From: Nemertoderma westbladi
Lineage: Eukaryota > Xenacoelomorpha > Nemertodermatida > Nemertodermatidae
DNA: 49,617 bases
NCBI GenBank assembly: GCA_032718475.1
Contig: JAUCBJ010007764.1
Coordinates: 1-49,617, forward strand
Direction: 5' to 3'
Positions 1 to 10,485 of this stretch are shown piece after piece. The position numbers were made by a program, and so were the translations under genes. Numbering within the stretch: position 1 is the stretch's first letter; every line of letters begins with the position of its first letter. The notes under the pieces were generated by a model. That model was given only the letters and a program-made list of their open reading frames with translations, searched no databases and was not told the DNA's origin.

Positions 1-768
1 TTATCAGGCAAAACCCTGTCATTATTGAGGAGCTTTTCAAAGTGGGCTTTCCAACCATTGAGGCGATCGGCTGGTGATTCAGCCTTAACCTTGGTGGTTG
101 GTTGGCTTTTCCGCCCAGTAAGCAGATTGATCGATTTCCATGCCTGGGATGATTGCCTGCTGTCGTCAGCATCATTGATGGCATCAACCTGTTGGTTTAT
201 TAGCTCCTGTAGATTAACAGAGTACTGCCTGTTCAGGGACCTAGATGCAGCCTTAACTGCATTCTTGGCCGCTGTAGTCTGTTTGAGTCGGGACTCTTTC
301 TGCGCCTTATGAAGGTCATTTCGGCACTTCTGAATTTTGTTGTCAGTCCAGGGGGCCCTTTTCCTGTTTCGAGGGTATACAGGAACTGTTTCTGCAGCTG
401 CTAACTTAACTGCTTATGTAAAGGCAGTATAGCCCTCACAGTGATCTGCCGCCTCAGAGGCAAGAGCCTCATACCTGTTGCTCAGCTGTAGTGTGAAGCT
501 GGATCTCACACTTGGCTGTTGCAACAGAGAGGACCAGTCATGCCGCGGCAAGGCAGGTTTCGTTGTTCTGCTAGCACGCAGACTAAGTCTTACCTTGGCC
601 ACAATAAGGCGGTGATCACTGGAGAAGGGTCGAAGTGTAAATGCATTACACTCTTGTATAGAGCTCCTGTATTTCCTACGAAACAGAATATGGTCTATCT
701 GGGACTTGTGACCACTGGGTCCACTATGAGTCCATAGCTTTCCAGTTCGCTTCTTGAACTGGGTTCCA
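1..768 (-). mobile_element. Non-LTR retrotransposon fragment (endonuclease C-terminus and linker to RT), broken
   Basis: Read on the minus strand, 768 to about 600 encodes the end of an endonuclease/exonuclease/phosphatase domain, with the motifs KLWTHSGPSG, QIDHI (catalytic Asp-His) and SSDHR (terminal Ser-Asp-His). It is followed by a basic linker and, at the window edge, by the motif WKAHFEKLLN, which precedes the reverse transcriptase in RTE-like and related LINEs. One in-frame stop lies at 414-416; otherwise the frame stays open to position 1. The 5' part of the endonuclease is lost where a foldback repeat begins near 772. The RT itself would lie left of the window. It is a dead, truncated copy of an element of the apurinic-endonuclease LINE class; the exact clade is not certain. 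Confidence 0.85.
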
Positions 769-771
769 GCC

Positions 772-1906
772 GATCAATGACTCAAAAAAGAACTTCCTGC
801 ATGCATCAAATGTCATCAAATGGGTCCAAACTTAGTTAGATACCAAAATTTTAATTTTTGGATTAAGGGAAGTAGTGCCACAGGCACATGACCAGAACTT
901 ACTCTTTGGCGCAAGTGATGATTATTCTCAATTTTGGTGATGGACAACTTTTAGTTCTCCTACGGCATTATTAGAACCGCAATGACCGATTTAGTGGGGG
1001 TAGACACCATCAAAATAAGCATAGAGCGAATAGTTCTTGAGATATTTCAGAAAATGTTAAGTATGTCACAAGTCAACATTACCGCCTTGATGATTTATAG
1101 ACAAACACAAAAACGTTACTTCTAAATATCTTCAGGCATCAAAAATATACACATCACTGCAACAAATTGATTTAGTGTATACAGGGACCTTCAAAATTAA
1201 AGAGTAGTGATTAATTCACTATAGTTTTTGTACAAAATGTGTGGAATGGGTCAACTCAATATCAAGTAGTAATTGGTGGATATAGTCTTGACATTTTGTA
1301 AAATAACTCAAAAACTAATGACTCTACTCTTATTTTGAAGGTGTCTTCACCTATTATATCGATCATTTCTGTGATGTGTCTATTCTTGATTCCTTGAGAT
1401 AATTCAATATATCATTTATAGTGTATTTGTCCATATCACATCAAGGCGGTAATGTAGACTTGTGCCGTACTTCACATTTTCTGCGATATCTCAAGAACTA
1501 TTCGCTCTACGTTTGTTTTGAAGGTGTCTACCCCCACTAATGCCGGACATTGCGGTTGTAATGAGCGTAATATGAATGCAGCAGGAGAACTCAAAGTTGG
1601 CCATCGCAAAAATTGAGAATAATCATCACTTGCGCCAAATGGTAGGTTCTGGCCATGTGCCTGTGGCACTAGTTCCCTTGACCCAAAAATTAAAATTTTG
1701 GTATCTAAATAAGTTTGGACCCATTTGATGACATTTGATGCATGCAGGAAGTTCTTTTTTGAGCCATTGATCTTTCATCAATGTGTTATATTGTTATACA
1801 TTTCATTATGGTGCATCGCGATGGCACAAAATTTCAACCCTCTTGGGATCCGTGAAGATATAGATGAAATTTAAAGAAATTTTTTTTGCCTTATTTTTTT
1901 ACCATT
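772..1906. mobile_element. Foldback (palindromic) element, copy A
   Basis: The left half (about 772-1230) and right half (about 1300-1816) are inverted copies of each other. For example GTGGGGGTAGACACC near 996 faces GGTGTCTACCCCCACT near 1525, and GATCAATGACTC at 772 faces the complementary bases near 1770. The left arm is shorter than the right, which ends in CATTATGGTGCAT at 1816. A further stretch to 1906 (GCGATGGCACAAAATTTC...) is shared with copy B at 15365-15453 and is probably part of the parent repeat. No coding potential. It interrupts the non-LTR element on its left and abuts a gypsy fragment on its right. Confidence 0.85.
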
Positions 1907-1969
1907 TGGCAACTTTTGTGCACCGGTAGAACAATAAAATCGAAAAAAAGTAAAAAACGCACCGCCCTA

Positions 1970-2705
1970 CAGTGTACATGTGGCGCATTTAGGTATTACA
2001 CGCACAAAGCAACGAGCTACAGTAGATCAGCTGTATACTGGCCTGGGAACAACCGGGATATAACTGAAACAGTACAACAGTGTAATATATGCCAAGAAAT
2101 ACGCCCTTGCCAGACAAAAGAGCCTCAACAAAGTACACCTTTGCCCAGTAGACCACTTGAAAGTGTATCAGCCGACTTGTTCCAAATTATAGGAAAGCAA
2201 TTCCTAGCTTATTATCTGATCATTAATCTGGATACCCAATGGTCGCAGAGTGGGCTAGAACACCGGATGCCTCGAAAGTCACATTTGCAACTGTAAAATT
2301 CGCATCTTCGAAGTTTAGTGAATTCTTAAAGCGTAAGGGGGGGGGGGGGGGGGGGGGTGAAATGGGAACCGAGCATGCCATATTACGCACAGTGAAATGG
2401 ACAAGCGGAGGCAGCAGTTAAATCTGTCAAACATTTACTCCTAAAGATGGCCAAACCTAATATAGACTGTGAGGAATTTCAGGAGGCCTTGCTAGAACTT
2501 CGAAACACTCTTCGATCTGATGGTTTCTCTCCAAACACAATAATTTTTGGCAAAATCTGAGATCCTTAGTAATGCTTATTGCTTACAACCACTGCAAGTC
2601 AGAACCCAAGTCAGACTACAGAGCCCCGAATCCAAACGCTGGGATACAGTAGGTGAAATCGTCAGGATTGGGAAGAACCGAGATTACAGAATAAAACGAA
2701 AGTAT
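1970..2705 (+). pseudogene. Ty3/gypsy integrase remnant
   Basis: Frame 1886-2296 carries an integrase zinc-binding end (YWPG...QQCNICQEI, the usual C-x2-C) and the start of the DDE core (SADLFQIIGKQF). A second piece in another frame (about 2400-2550) resembles the end of the core and the following helix (QAEAAVKSVKHLLLKM). A third (about 2590-2700) resembles the GPY/F-type C-terminal barrel (PESKRWDTVGEIVRIGKNRD). The middle of the core is missing or scrambled, and a 21-G tract sits at 2337-2357. Frameshifts and stops separate the pieces, so this is a decayed Metaviridae pol fragment. It is not the same copy as the minus-strand gypsy at 33-38 kb. Confidence 0.8.
2337..2357. repeat. Poly-G tract (21 G)
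   Basis: Uninterrupted run of 21 G inside the decayed gypsy integrase. It is one of eight G or C runs of 15 or more in the window. Length is prone to sequencing error. Confidence 0.9.
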
Positions 2706-2944
2706 AACCTTTTTTTTCACTATTCTCGAGGTATTTTATTTACAGATAATACATTTATATATAGTGTCTTTATTCAGGTACACCCCCCCCCCCCCCCCCC
2801 CCCACACACACACAAATTGTCCATAAATCTTAAACGAGCTTATATGCAATTTGAAACAGTTACATCTCCCTCCTAGTAAGTGGGTAGGGTAAAGAAATTT
2901 ATTATAAGTAAATTAGTATAGTAAATAATTTAATATTAAAAAAG

Positions 2945-3213
2945 TAAATTTTCTTCGGCCGCTAGGCCAGGGATTACGCACAAAGTCTGACGACTTATTT
3001 CCAGTGCGGTCCCCCCAGAACTTTACTCCCCAGAGGAAACTCCAGTACTCATTTAGCTACCACTTAAGGATGCAAGGCAGAGATGCGCCCTGGCTGGTCC
3101 CTTTAAAGCATTCGTGCCGAAACGAAAACTGCCCTGGCCCATGTGAGGATCGAACCCACGACCTACGGGAGATGTGAATTCAATGCAACCACTACACCAA
3201 GGTGGAACCTCAA
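2945..3213 (-). mobile_element. tRNA-derived SINE
   Basis: Minus-strand reading starts with a tRNA-like head holding an A box (GGTGTAGTGGTTG) and a B box (GTGGGTTCGATCC), the split RNA polymerase III promoter. A body of about 170 bp and an A/T-rich tail (on the plus strand TAAATTTTC at 2945) follow. Near-identical copies lie at 12890-13146, a head-only copy at 3376-3492 and a diverged one at 46170-46425. Confidence 0.85.
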
Positions 3214-3277
3214 TAATTCGATTCGAATTCGATTGATCGATAAATTATTCGATTGTGTGTCATAGTGGATTATAACC

Positions 3278-3362
3278 AAACAGTTGCAATTAAATGCAGA
3301 TAAAACTGAAGTATTTCTGGTTGGGACATATAAACAAACAAGCGAAAAAAAACGTCAATAAA
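3278..3362 (+). pseudogene. Non-LTR reverse-transcriptase scrap
   Basis: A short open stretch encodes the pattern KQLQLNADKTEVFLVGT, the well-known LNxDKTEFLL-type motif of Jockey/CR1/L2 reverse transcriptases just downstream of the catalytic aspartates. It ends at a stop after about 27 codons. Flanks are SINE copies. It is far too short to be active. Confidence 0.65.
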
Positions 3363-3375
3363 AATTAAAGAAACT

Positions 3376-3492
3376 TAAAGTATTCGTGGCGAAACGAAAA
3401 CTGCCCTGGCCCCCATGCGGCGCGGGGATCGAACCCACGACCTCCAGAGAGATGTGAATTAAACGCAACCACTACACTAAGGTGGAACTTAA
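3376..3492 (-). mobile_element. SINE head, 3'-truncated copy
   Basis: Contains the same tRNA-like head (A and B boxes on the minus strand) and the following GAAACGAAAACTGCCCTGGC stretch as the SINE at 2945-3213, and then stops. It has a small GC insertion next to the B box. Confidence 0.75.
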
Positions 3493-4082
3493 CTTTAAGG
3501 GTGAGCCAGTTTATATTTTTATTGTTGTCAATCTTTAGCTACAATCTTTTGAAGTGTCTCCGACGACATTGCACCAGTGACACCGTAAATATTCTCCGAC
3601 CTTATAGTGACTTTATTGGTAATCTACTGTTAGAAAGTTGGTCCTGCAAGAATTCCAAATATGTAACACAATCTGAATTTCGTTAAAAAATAGCCGAATT
3701 GTGAGCGCTCGAAAGAATTCGATAACGTTTGAAAGAATGGTTTTGCATCGTAGTCTCTGGTATTCTCAACGAAATTCAGATGATTGTGTAACATATTTGG
3801 AATCATTGCATGGCCAGCTTGCCATAAGTACCAACACATCACTATATCACTATACGGTTGAATTATAACTGCTGTTCAACTGGTGCAATATCGCTGGAGA
3901 CACCTTTTTCAACGACCTGTAGCTACAGATTGAAAGAAAAATAAACATTTTCAGCTGTTTACTAACTAAGGACAAGGGAAGGGAATCTATCTCTATTTCA
4001 AATTTCATGCAATAACGGCCTACAAATAACAAGGTAAGAGTAGATTAAATGTTAATTCTAAAACTTCGGAATATTTGGTTGA

Positions 4083-5549
4083 TTAATCAACCCTCGATAT
4101 GGCTTGTACTTTGTATGCCTTTGGGATCCGTGTGAACCCAGATTGATCGTCTTGTATGTCGGGAAGTTCACCACTGGCAACCAGATTAAATCGATGGAGT
4201 AGATGGCTGCTGAAAATTCTAAACTCCATTTGGGCGAGGCGTTCACCAGCGCAGATCCGAGGGCCAACTCCAAACGGAATGAATTCATCTCGCTTTCTTA
4301 TAGTCGAACCGTCTTCCGATAGGAAATGTTGGGGGAAGAATTCATCGGGTTTCTCCCACACATTCGGGTCTCTAAGGACGTTCCATAAATTACCGAAAAC
4401 CCTATCGCTACGATGTATCGAGTAGTTGTTGAATTCTATATCATGGGGAACTCTATAAGCAATAGTTGATGGTGCAATAACTCCAAATCTGAGAACCTCT
4501 AACAAACAAGCATCGAAATAAGGCATCTCAGAGAAGTCTTCGATGGTAGGAAGTCTGTCCCTTCCGACGACTTCATCTAATGTTCGCTGACATTTCGTCT
4601 GTATGTGTGGATGTGTCACCACGATGAGGATAAACCAGTACAAGGCGCTGGCTGTTGTTTCGGATCCGGCAAGGAACAGATCTGATATCGAACATTCCAG
4701 GTTGATGTCTCTATAGAAACAGGCAGTGTCTGGTTTCCCTAAATCCATCCATTTCTTCTCCTCTATAATATGGCAATCGATGTAATCTCTCGGCGAATCG
4801 TAATCAATGGATTCTCGATGCTCTTTAATAAATTTTCTAAATATTATCAACGTATTTTCTCGAAGTTTAAACAGGTTCATATGATCACTGAGGAATATAT
4901 TTGCTAATAATTTTGGAACTCCAAATAAATATGGATTTACCCTGAATTGTTTGTTTACCATATCATTAAGATGGATAAAAACTTTATCGTCGTAATCGAA
5001 TCTGTCTGTGAAGACAACGCTGCTGATTACATTGGAGACAGCTCTCCCAACAATCTGAAAGGAATCAAATGGCGAACCATCCAGTTTTTCGATGCAATCA
5101 TTCAACATACCAGCCTCTTCTATAACTCGCTCTTCGAAACTTTTCTTCCCGAGGTAGAATTGTCGCAACACCGACATGAATAACTTCCGTTGATGCATCC
5201 AAACTTTACCACTCGATGCGGTAATACCGTCACGGGTTACTAACTGAAACCGATCCGAGAATTTGCTGCTTTTATCAACAAATGCTTGTCGCATGATATT
5301 AAACGAATTCAGTATAACAATATCGTGGAATCCTGGAACACGTAAGGATATGATCCCGGAATTCAATTGTTTGCTCCACTTCGCCCATGTAACTGTTCTA
5401 TTGAGATTGCGAGAGTTCCACAGGGTGAGAATATTCCCAATAATCGGTAAACTGGGTGGTGATGGGGGTCTAACGCGTTTAGAACGATTCAACATAACAT
5501 ATATAACGACAACAGAAACAATAAATATCGTTATGCTCATGATATCCAT
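4083..5549 (-). CDS. Cytochrome P450, CYP2 clan, intronless
   Basis: A complete 488-codon frame. Residues 1-21 are a hydrophobic ER anchor, followed by a proline-rich hinge (RPPSPPSLPIIGN, 27-39). The C-helix WxxxR is W117-R121, in a context typical of CYP2 (LGKKSFEERV). The I-helix oxygen-activation motif is AGSETT (294-299), the K-helix ExxR is E351-R354, and the meander has FPQHFL (405-410; His instead of Arg is normal in CYP2). The heme loop is FGVGPRICAG with ligand Cys433. All catalytic parts are present, so it is predicted to be an active microsomal monooxygenase using NADPH-P450 reductase; the substrate cannot be told. CYP2 genes usually have many introns, so the lack of any suggests a retrocopy or an intron-poor lineage. 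Start chosen as the first Met before the anchor. Its 3' end lies about 50 bp from a foldback relic. Confidence 0.95.
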   Translation of the reverse strand: MDIMSITIFIVSVVVIYVMLNRSKRVRPPSPPSLPIIGNILTLWNSRNLNRTVTWAKWSKQLNSGIISLRVPGFHDIVILNSFNIMRQAFVDKSSKFSDRFQLVTRDGITASSGKVWMHQRKLFMSVLRQFYLGKKSFEERVIEEAGMLNDCIEKLDGSPFDSFQIVGRAVSNVISSVVFTDRFDYDDKVFIHLNDMVNKQFRVNPYLFGVPKLLANIFLSDHMNLFKLRENTLIIFRKFIKEHRESIDYDSPRDYIDCHIIEEKKWMDLGKPDTACFYRDINLECSISDLFLAGSETTASALYWFILIVVTHPHIQTKCQRTLDEVVGRDRLPTIEDFSEMPYFDACLLEVLRFGVIAPSTIAYRVPHDIEFNNYSIHRSDRVFGNLWNVLRDPNVWEKPDEFFPQHFLSEDGSTIRKRDEFIPFGVGPRICAGERLAQMEFRIFSSHLLHRFNLVASGELPDIQDDQSGFTRIPKAYKVQAISRVD

Positions 5550-6376
5550 AACTCGTTATGGTGTTTATAGAAGTCCCGGTCTAAATATTTTTGAGTTATC
5601 TTACACAATAAATGTTTTGCTTTTAATTAGAAATTATACCTATTCTAATATTCTGAACTATTAATATTAATCAGGCGAATTGTATTCAATTTAATGTGCA
5701 GAACATTTGTAGTGGTTACACAATACTGGAATATTCAGTTATGTCGGGTCTTTTTCCAAGAAATTCGACAATCCAATTCAATCTTTAATCAATGCAAAGA
5801 AAGGCATTACTAATAACGTTAGATAAGTTGGATTAAAAAAATATCATGGGTAAAGTTCATCAAGTACTCTCATTAGTGGCTAATGTTCGCGGAGCATTAT
5901 AGTACTGTATCTTTATTTGGAATATGTGAATGTTTGCTGAGGTGCATATATACAGTACTGTACGTATATAGTACAGTATTACTCATTTATTGGCGATTAC
6001 AGATTATCCTGTGTACCATTTACAAATAGGAGGAGGGTGGGGGGGGGGGGGGGTTATATTTACACATAAACAGAAATCTGTTCTATTGACTTTAGTTTAT
6101 TGTTTTGGTTTGAGCCAATGTAATCTACTCCTTACCCTTTAATCGATATTTAACATTGAGGCGAGATACCATTAAAATACACAATAAGGCCAGTAGGGCA
6201 ACAATGCAGCACTGGTGTGGAGTCGGACCGGGATTCCCCTTGAATTTTTAATGAAGCGTTTTCAATTAATGCCTTTTCGAGAAATTGGACCGTTCCTAAC
6301 AGGACAGGAGGATTCTTCACATCATTCGAAATCGTTAGGAAGCTGTGGCGACGAGAAGGGTTTGTAACGTCCAACC
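5550..6376. other. P450 upstream flank, no gene seen
   Basis: AT-rich DNA upstream of the P450 (which reads leftward). It contains clustered palindromic words such as TACAGTACTGTA (about 5951) and a 15-G run at 6039-6053. No convincing promoter element or coding segment is recognised. Confidence 0.5.
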
Positions 6377-6470
6377 ATATAGAGAAGCACACCGGGAGAA
6401 GTGCGACGCTGATTGGATATAGAGAAGCACACGGGGAGAAGCACACCGGGAGAAGTGTGACGCTGATTGG
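6377..6470. repeat. Short direct duplication
   Basis: The block ATATAGAGAAGCACAC... ending GACGCTGATTGG occurs at 6377-6416 and again, with an internal small duplication (GAGAAGCACACSGGGAGAAG), at 6417-6470. Confidence 0.8.
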
Positions 6471-6899
6471 CTGAAACTTTATGGTGCTGTCAGGAAATTA
6501 GTACACGCTTTATATAGTATAATATTCAGAATTTTGATGTTGAGAGGAGTTTTCGCGCCCGTGTTACTGTAGAAATCATAATAATAGATAATGCATTTGA
6601 CATTTGGCATAAGACATTTGACCGATTGCCGTTTCTTGACGTCCTCACCAGTCACCACTATTAACAACAGTGGGAACATTGTTTTCGAGCTATACACAAA
6701 ACCTTCGAATGTTGGAGTGATGATAAACTTTAACAGCCACCACCCGAAAAGCACGATTTTTAACACCGCTGGCAGCGCACTACAGAGAGCCTTATCGCGG
6801 GGTAGCACACCGGAAGGGAAGGCGATTATTACTTCAAATTAATATGAAGTGCTTATTTCTTAACTACTGATTTCTATCGAAAAAAAATCATTAAAATCA
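6471..6899. other. Intergenic, nothing recognised
   Basis: Open frames exist on both strands (about 6479-6842) but none resembles a known protein or has an obvious start context. Taken as non-coding. Confidence 0.4.
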
Positions 6900-8532
6900 T
6901 CTACATTTCCACCCACCTTCCCACCCACCTTCCTACAAGACAATCTTCCCACATTCCCATCTCCCCATCTTCCTACATTTCCACCCACATTCCCATCTAC
7001 CTACATTCCCACCCACATTCCCACCTACTTCCCATATTCCCATCTTCTTACATTCCCACCCACCTTCCCACATTCCAACCCACCTTCCCATCTTCCCACA
7101 TTCCCATCTTCCCACATTCCCATCTTTCTACATTCCCATCTTCCTACGCTCCCACCCTCCTTCCCACATTCCCACTTTTCTTCCCACATTCCCATCTACC
7201 TACATTCCCACCCACATTCCCACCTACTTCCCATATTCCCATCTTCTTACATTCCCACCCACCTTCCCACATTCCAACCCACCTTCCCATCTTCCCACAT
7301 TCCCATCTTCCCACATTCCCATCTTTCTACATTCCCATCTTCCTACGTTCCCACCCTCCTTCCCACATTCCCACTCATCTTCCCACATTCCCATCTTCCT
7401 ACATTTCCACCCACCTTCCCAAATATCCATCTTTCTACATTCCCATCTTCCTACATTTCCACCCACCTTCCCCAATTTCCCTCTTTCTACATTCCCATTC
7501 TCCTTCCCACATTCCCACTCATCTTCCCACATTCCATCTTCCCACATTCCATCTTCCCACATTCCCATCTCCCCACATTCCCATCTTCCCACATTCCCAT
7601 CTTCCTACATTCCCATCTTCCTACATTCCCATCTTCCTACATTCCCATCTGCCTTCCCACATTCCCACCCACGTTCCCACATCCCAACCCACCTTCCCAC
7701 TGCCCATTTTCCCACATTCCAATCTTCCCACATTCCCATCTTTCTACATTCCCACCCTCCTTCCCACATTCCCAACTTCCTACAATCCCATCTTCCTACA
7801 TTTCCATCTACCTTCCCACATTCCCACCCACCTTCCTACAAGACAATCTTCCCACATTCCCATCTTCATACATTCCTTTGTTCCTATATTCCCACCCACC
7901 TTCCCACATTCCAACCCACCTTCCCACACATTCCCATCTACCTAGATTCCCACCCACCTTCCCACACACCTTCTACATGACAATCTTCCCACATTCCCAT
8001 CTTCATACATTCCCATCCACCTTCCCACATTACCATCTTCATACATTTCCATCTTCCAACAATCCCACCCAACTTCTCACATTCCCATCTTCCTACATCT
8101 CCATCTTCCAACATTCCCACCCACCTTCTCACATTCCATCTTTCTACATCCCCTTCTTCCAACATTCCCACCCACCTTCCCACACACCTTCTACATGACA
8201 ATCTTCCCACATTCCCATCTTCATACATTCCCATCCACCTTCCCACATTACCATCTTCATACATTCCCATCTTCCAACAATCCCACCCAACTTCTCACAT
8301 TCCCATCTTCCTACATCTCCATCTTCCAACATTCCCACCCACCTTCTCACATTCCATCTTTCTACATTCCCATCTTCCTACATTCCCACCCTCCTTCCCA
8401 CATTCCAACCCACCTTCCCACATTCACATCTACCTACATTTCCACCGACCTTCCCACACACCTTAAACATGACAATCTTCCCACATTCCCATCTTCATAC
8501 ATTCCCATCTCCAACATTCCCACCCACCTTCT
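6900..8532. repeat. Pyrimidine-rich minisatellite (CTTCCCACATTCCCAT-like)
   Basis: About 1.6 kb built from short blocks such as CTTCCCACATTCCCATC and CCACCCACCTTCC with CTAC variants. Longer duplications are visible: a block of about 205 bp near 6990 recurs near 7195, and a block of about 200 bp near 7965 recurs near 8165. The strands are strongly asymmetric (C+T on plus, G+A on minus). Frames through it (poly Trp-Glu-Cys or His-Ser-His) are repeat artefacts. The array ends exactly where a gypsy LTR starts. Confidence 0.95.
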
Positions 8533-8752
8533 TGTTAGAGTAACCAATATGTAATTTAATCAGATTAATTATATTGATTAATTATAATATACAACTGATT
8601 AGTCAGCTGTGCAGTAGGAGATAATTGTATGTTACACAGCTGTACAGTTAGAGGTTGAAGGACATTATGCATAACGATGAAGAAGGATTATTAATATATG
8701 AACTATAGTAAACTACAGTAATTGTTTTCTGATTCTGTGAGTAATCCTCACA
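8533..8752 (+). repeat. 5' LTR of gypsy element 1
   Basis: The segment begins TGTTAG and ends CTCACA, so it has the TG...CA termini of LTRs. It is followed 2 bp later by a primer-binding site and then by gag. Length 220 bp. No second LTR copy is seen, because the element is truncated by another insertion, so the left boundary rests on the termini and on the abrupt end of the minisatellite. Confidence 0.7.
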
Positions 8753-8754
8753 TT

Positions 8755-8763
8755 TGGTGACCC
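8755..8763 (+). promoter_or_regulatory. Primer-binding site, tRNA-Trp type, gypsy element 1
   Basis: TGGTGACCC just after the LTR is complementary to the 3' end of a tRNA ending GGGTCACCA, as in tRNA-Trp. This primer choice is known for CsRn1-like gypsy elements. Pairing becomes imperfect after nine bases. Confidence 0.65.
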
Positions 8764-8814
8764 AGCGATTTCTTTCTTTTTTTTTAAATAAATTAGTTGC
8801 TTAGTTATTGTCCA

Positions 8815-10255
8815 ATGTCTTTCACTGCTTACCGTAAGGCTGATCTGGCTGAAGTCCTCCAGCAACTGAACAGTTCAGATCCCAACTACTCGCTACCCGA
8901 CAAGAAAGCCGACATGATCGATGAACTCAGCAAAGAGAATCCAGTCGCAATTAAAATTCTTCTGTCGCATATACAGAAGAGTCAAACGGTTCTACAGCCA
9001 TCAGTACCTCATCCGCAAACACCACATTCGTATCCACAAAAGGTAAAACTACCCGAATTCTATGAGAAAGACGCTAGAGTATGGTCCCAACAAGTGGAAG
9101 CCGTGCTTGAAGGACACCCAGCTGCAGCAATGAGATCCAATTTGTTGGCTGTTTTGCCAACAGAAACAATATTGGATGCTGGAGTCAACCTCAGTGATAC
9201 TTTCGAGACGATTAAAGATAATATAATAACTCATTTGGCTGACAGCGACAACAAACGCCTGCGTAAATTACTTGCAGCTCAAGAGCTTGGTGACAGAAAG
9301 CCTTCAGATGCCCTGCGGCAAATGCTGCGCCTAGCACCAGCAAATGAACAAATCGTCCGTTTGCGTTTTCTAGAAATCTTACCATCCTCGGTTAGTATAG
9401 TTCTAACAACTTTGAGTGGTCTTTCACTGGAACAAATGGGTGATGTTGCTGATAAAATGATTGAGCAACAGGATTCCCAATCGTCAACTAGTTTATCCGC
9501 ACCAATCCATCATCAGACTGAAATCAACATGCTCCAGGAGTCGCAAAAAATCCTTGTCCAATCACAGAAGTCACTCGCTGATCAAATTTCGCAGATAAAC
9601 ACGCAACTAAGAGACCTCTCAACACGCCGAGATGGAGATCGTTCCCGTTCTCGATACAACTCATCACGCTCTGGTTCTCGTTCAGCAACACCTCATCGTC
9701 AACGCTCACATTCTCGCTCCCAATCTCGAGAATACAACCCAAATGGAGCCTGGTGTTACTACCATTACACTTATGGCAGAGAAGCATCCAAGTGTCGACC
9801 GCCCTGTTCATGGCGCAATCTAACAAACCGACGTTGTGGAAATCCAGGTAACTCTGACAGTAATAATGAAAACAATAATACCGGTGGTAGTGATATTTGT
9901 AATATTCACGTAGAAGCTTTACCGGTAGGAGAATTTCTAATTGACTCTGGCAGTGGTTATTCTATATTAGCCCAGAAATTCCAATCCCTTCTGAAAAATA
10001 AATCCCAGAATAATGTCCTGTTGAAAGCAGCTAATTATTCTGAAATACGAAATTATGGGAGCGGAATACTTGAATTTTATATTCCAACCCTTAGAAAGGA
10101 ACCATTTACTTGAAATTTTATAGTGGCAGACGTAACACAACCCATTCTTGGAATTGATTTTCTCCGACACAATAATATCAATATTGATTGTGCGAGTAAA
10201 CAAATATATTTCAAAACTCCAATGAAAATGTCGATTCAAAACGAAAACAATAAAC
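8815..10255 (+). pseudogene. Gag-protease of gypsy element 1, with nonsense codon and truncated
   Basis: From the first ATG (8815), a frame of 432 codons encodes a Metaviridae Gag: a coiled N-terminal part, a capsid-like region with LPEFYEKDARVWSQQVEAVL and LGDRKPSDALRQM, an Arg-Ser-rich basic stretch (about residues 272-305) and a Cys/His motif (WCYYHYTYG...KCRPPC). In the same frame it runs on into an aspartic protease with the active-site sequence FLIDSGSG (about 374-381). An in-frame TGA at 10111-10113 interrupts the protease, after which the same frame continues (QPILGIDFLRHN, the protease flap/ILG motif). At 10256 the element is cut by the LTR of gypsy element 2; RT, RNase H and integrase are absent. 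Gag and protease are fused in one frame, unlike element 2. Confidence 0.88.
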
Positions 10256-10395
10256 TGTGGCGGTGCCACTTACATACTCAGGACCTACTGAGTTTTGCCA
10301 TATACTCGGACAAGTATTAGAGTAGGAGTAGCCTATGACCTGGCATGTTGCATACTGGTGTAGGCTAACTACTGCCTGGATATTATACTGCCACA
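10256..10395 (+). repeat. 5' LTR of gypsy element 2
   Basis: A 140-bp segment with perfect inverted hexanucleotide termini TGTGGC...GCCACA, followed 1 bp later by a primer-binding site. It interrupts the protease frame of element 1, so it marks a younger, nested insertion. Confidence 0.75.
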
Positions 10396-10396
10396 T

Positions 10397-10408
10397 TGGT
10401 GACCCGAC
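10397..10408 (+). promoter_or_regulatory. Primer-binding site, tRNA-Trp type, gypsy element 2
   Basis: TGGTGACCCGAC is nearly complementary to the tRNA-Trp 3' end (one C short of the expected TGGTGACCCCGAC). It lies directly after the LTR and about 80 bp before gag. Confidence 0.7.
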
Positions 10409-10485
10409 TGCTCAGCACGATTTGTTGAGTCGAACTGCAACCAACAGCCCTCCCGTTATTCGCGCCCCGCTCCAACGCCTTCACC

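Larger units (their letters stand above)
2783..4032. mobile_element. Diverged foldback element of the poly-C/poly-G family, interrupted
   Basis: A left-arm start (21 C at 2783-2803, then a stretch like AAATTGTCCATAAATCTTAA) and a later piece from about 3495 (GGGTGAGCCAG, AATCTTTAGCTACAA, GTGTCTCCGACGACATTGC, TCCAAATATGTAAC) match the left arm of the intact element at 15878-16697. The right arm runs from about 3770 (AACATATTTGGAATC) through TGGTGCAATATCGCTGGAGACAC to about 4032. Some 600 bp with SINE and LINE pieces are inserted in the left arm. It ends about 50 bp from the stop codon of the P450 gene. Confidence 0.75.

Noticed and set aside
3130-3213. True tRNA gene suggested by A and B box sequences
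   Set aside because: The anticodon arm and acceptor stem do not pair and the sequence recurs with a long common body, so it is a SINE head.
6479-6842. Overlapping frames of 83-109 codons on both strands
   Set aside because: No family resemblance, and the AT-rich surroundings make chance openings likely.
6933-8554. Several open frames with poly Trp-Glu-Cys or His-Ser-Pro-like proteins on both strands
   Set aside because: They follow the period of the minisatellite and have no unique protein content; long frames arise because the repeat lacks stop codons.
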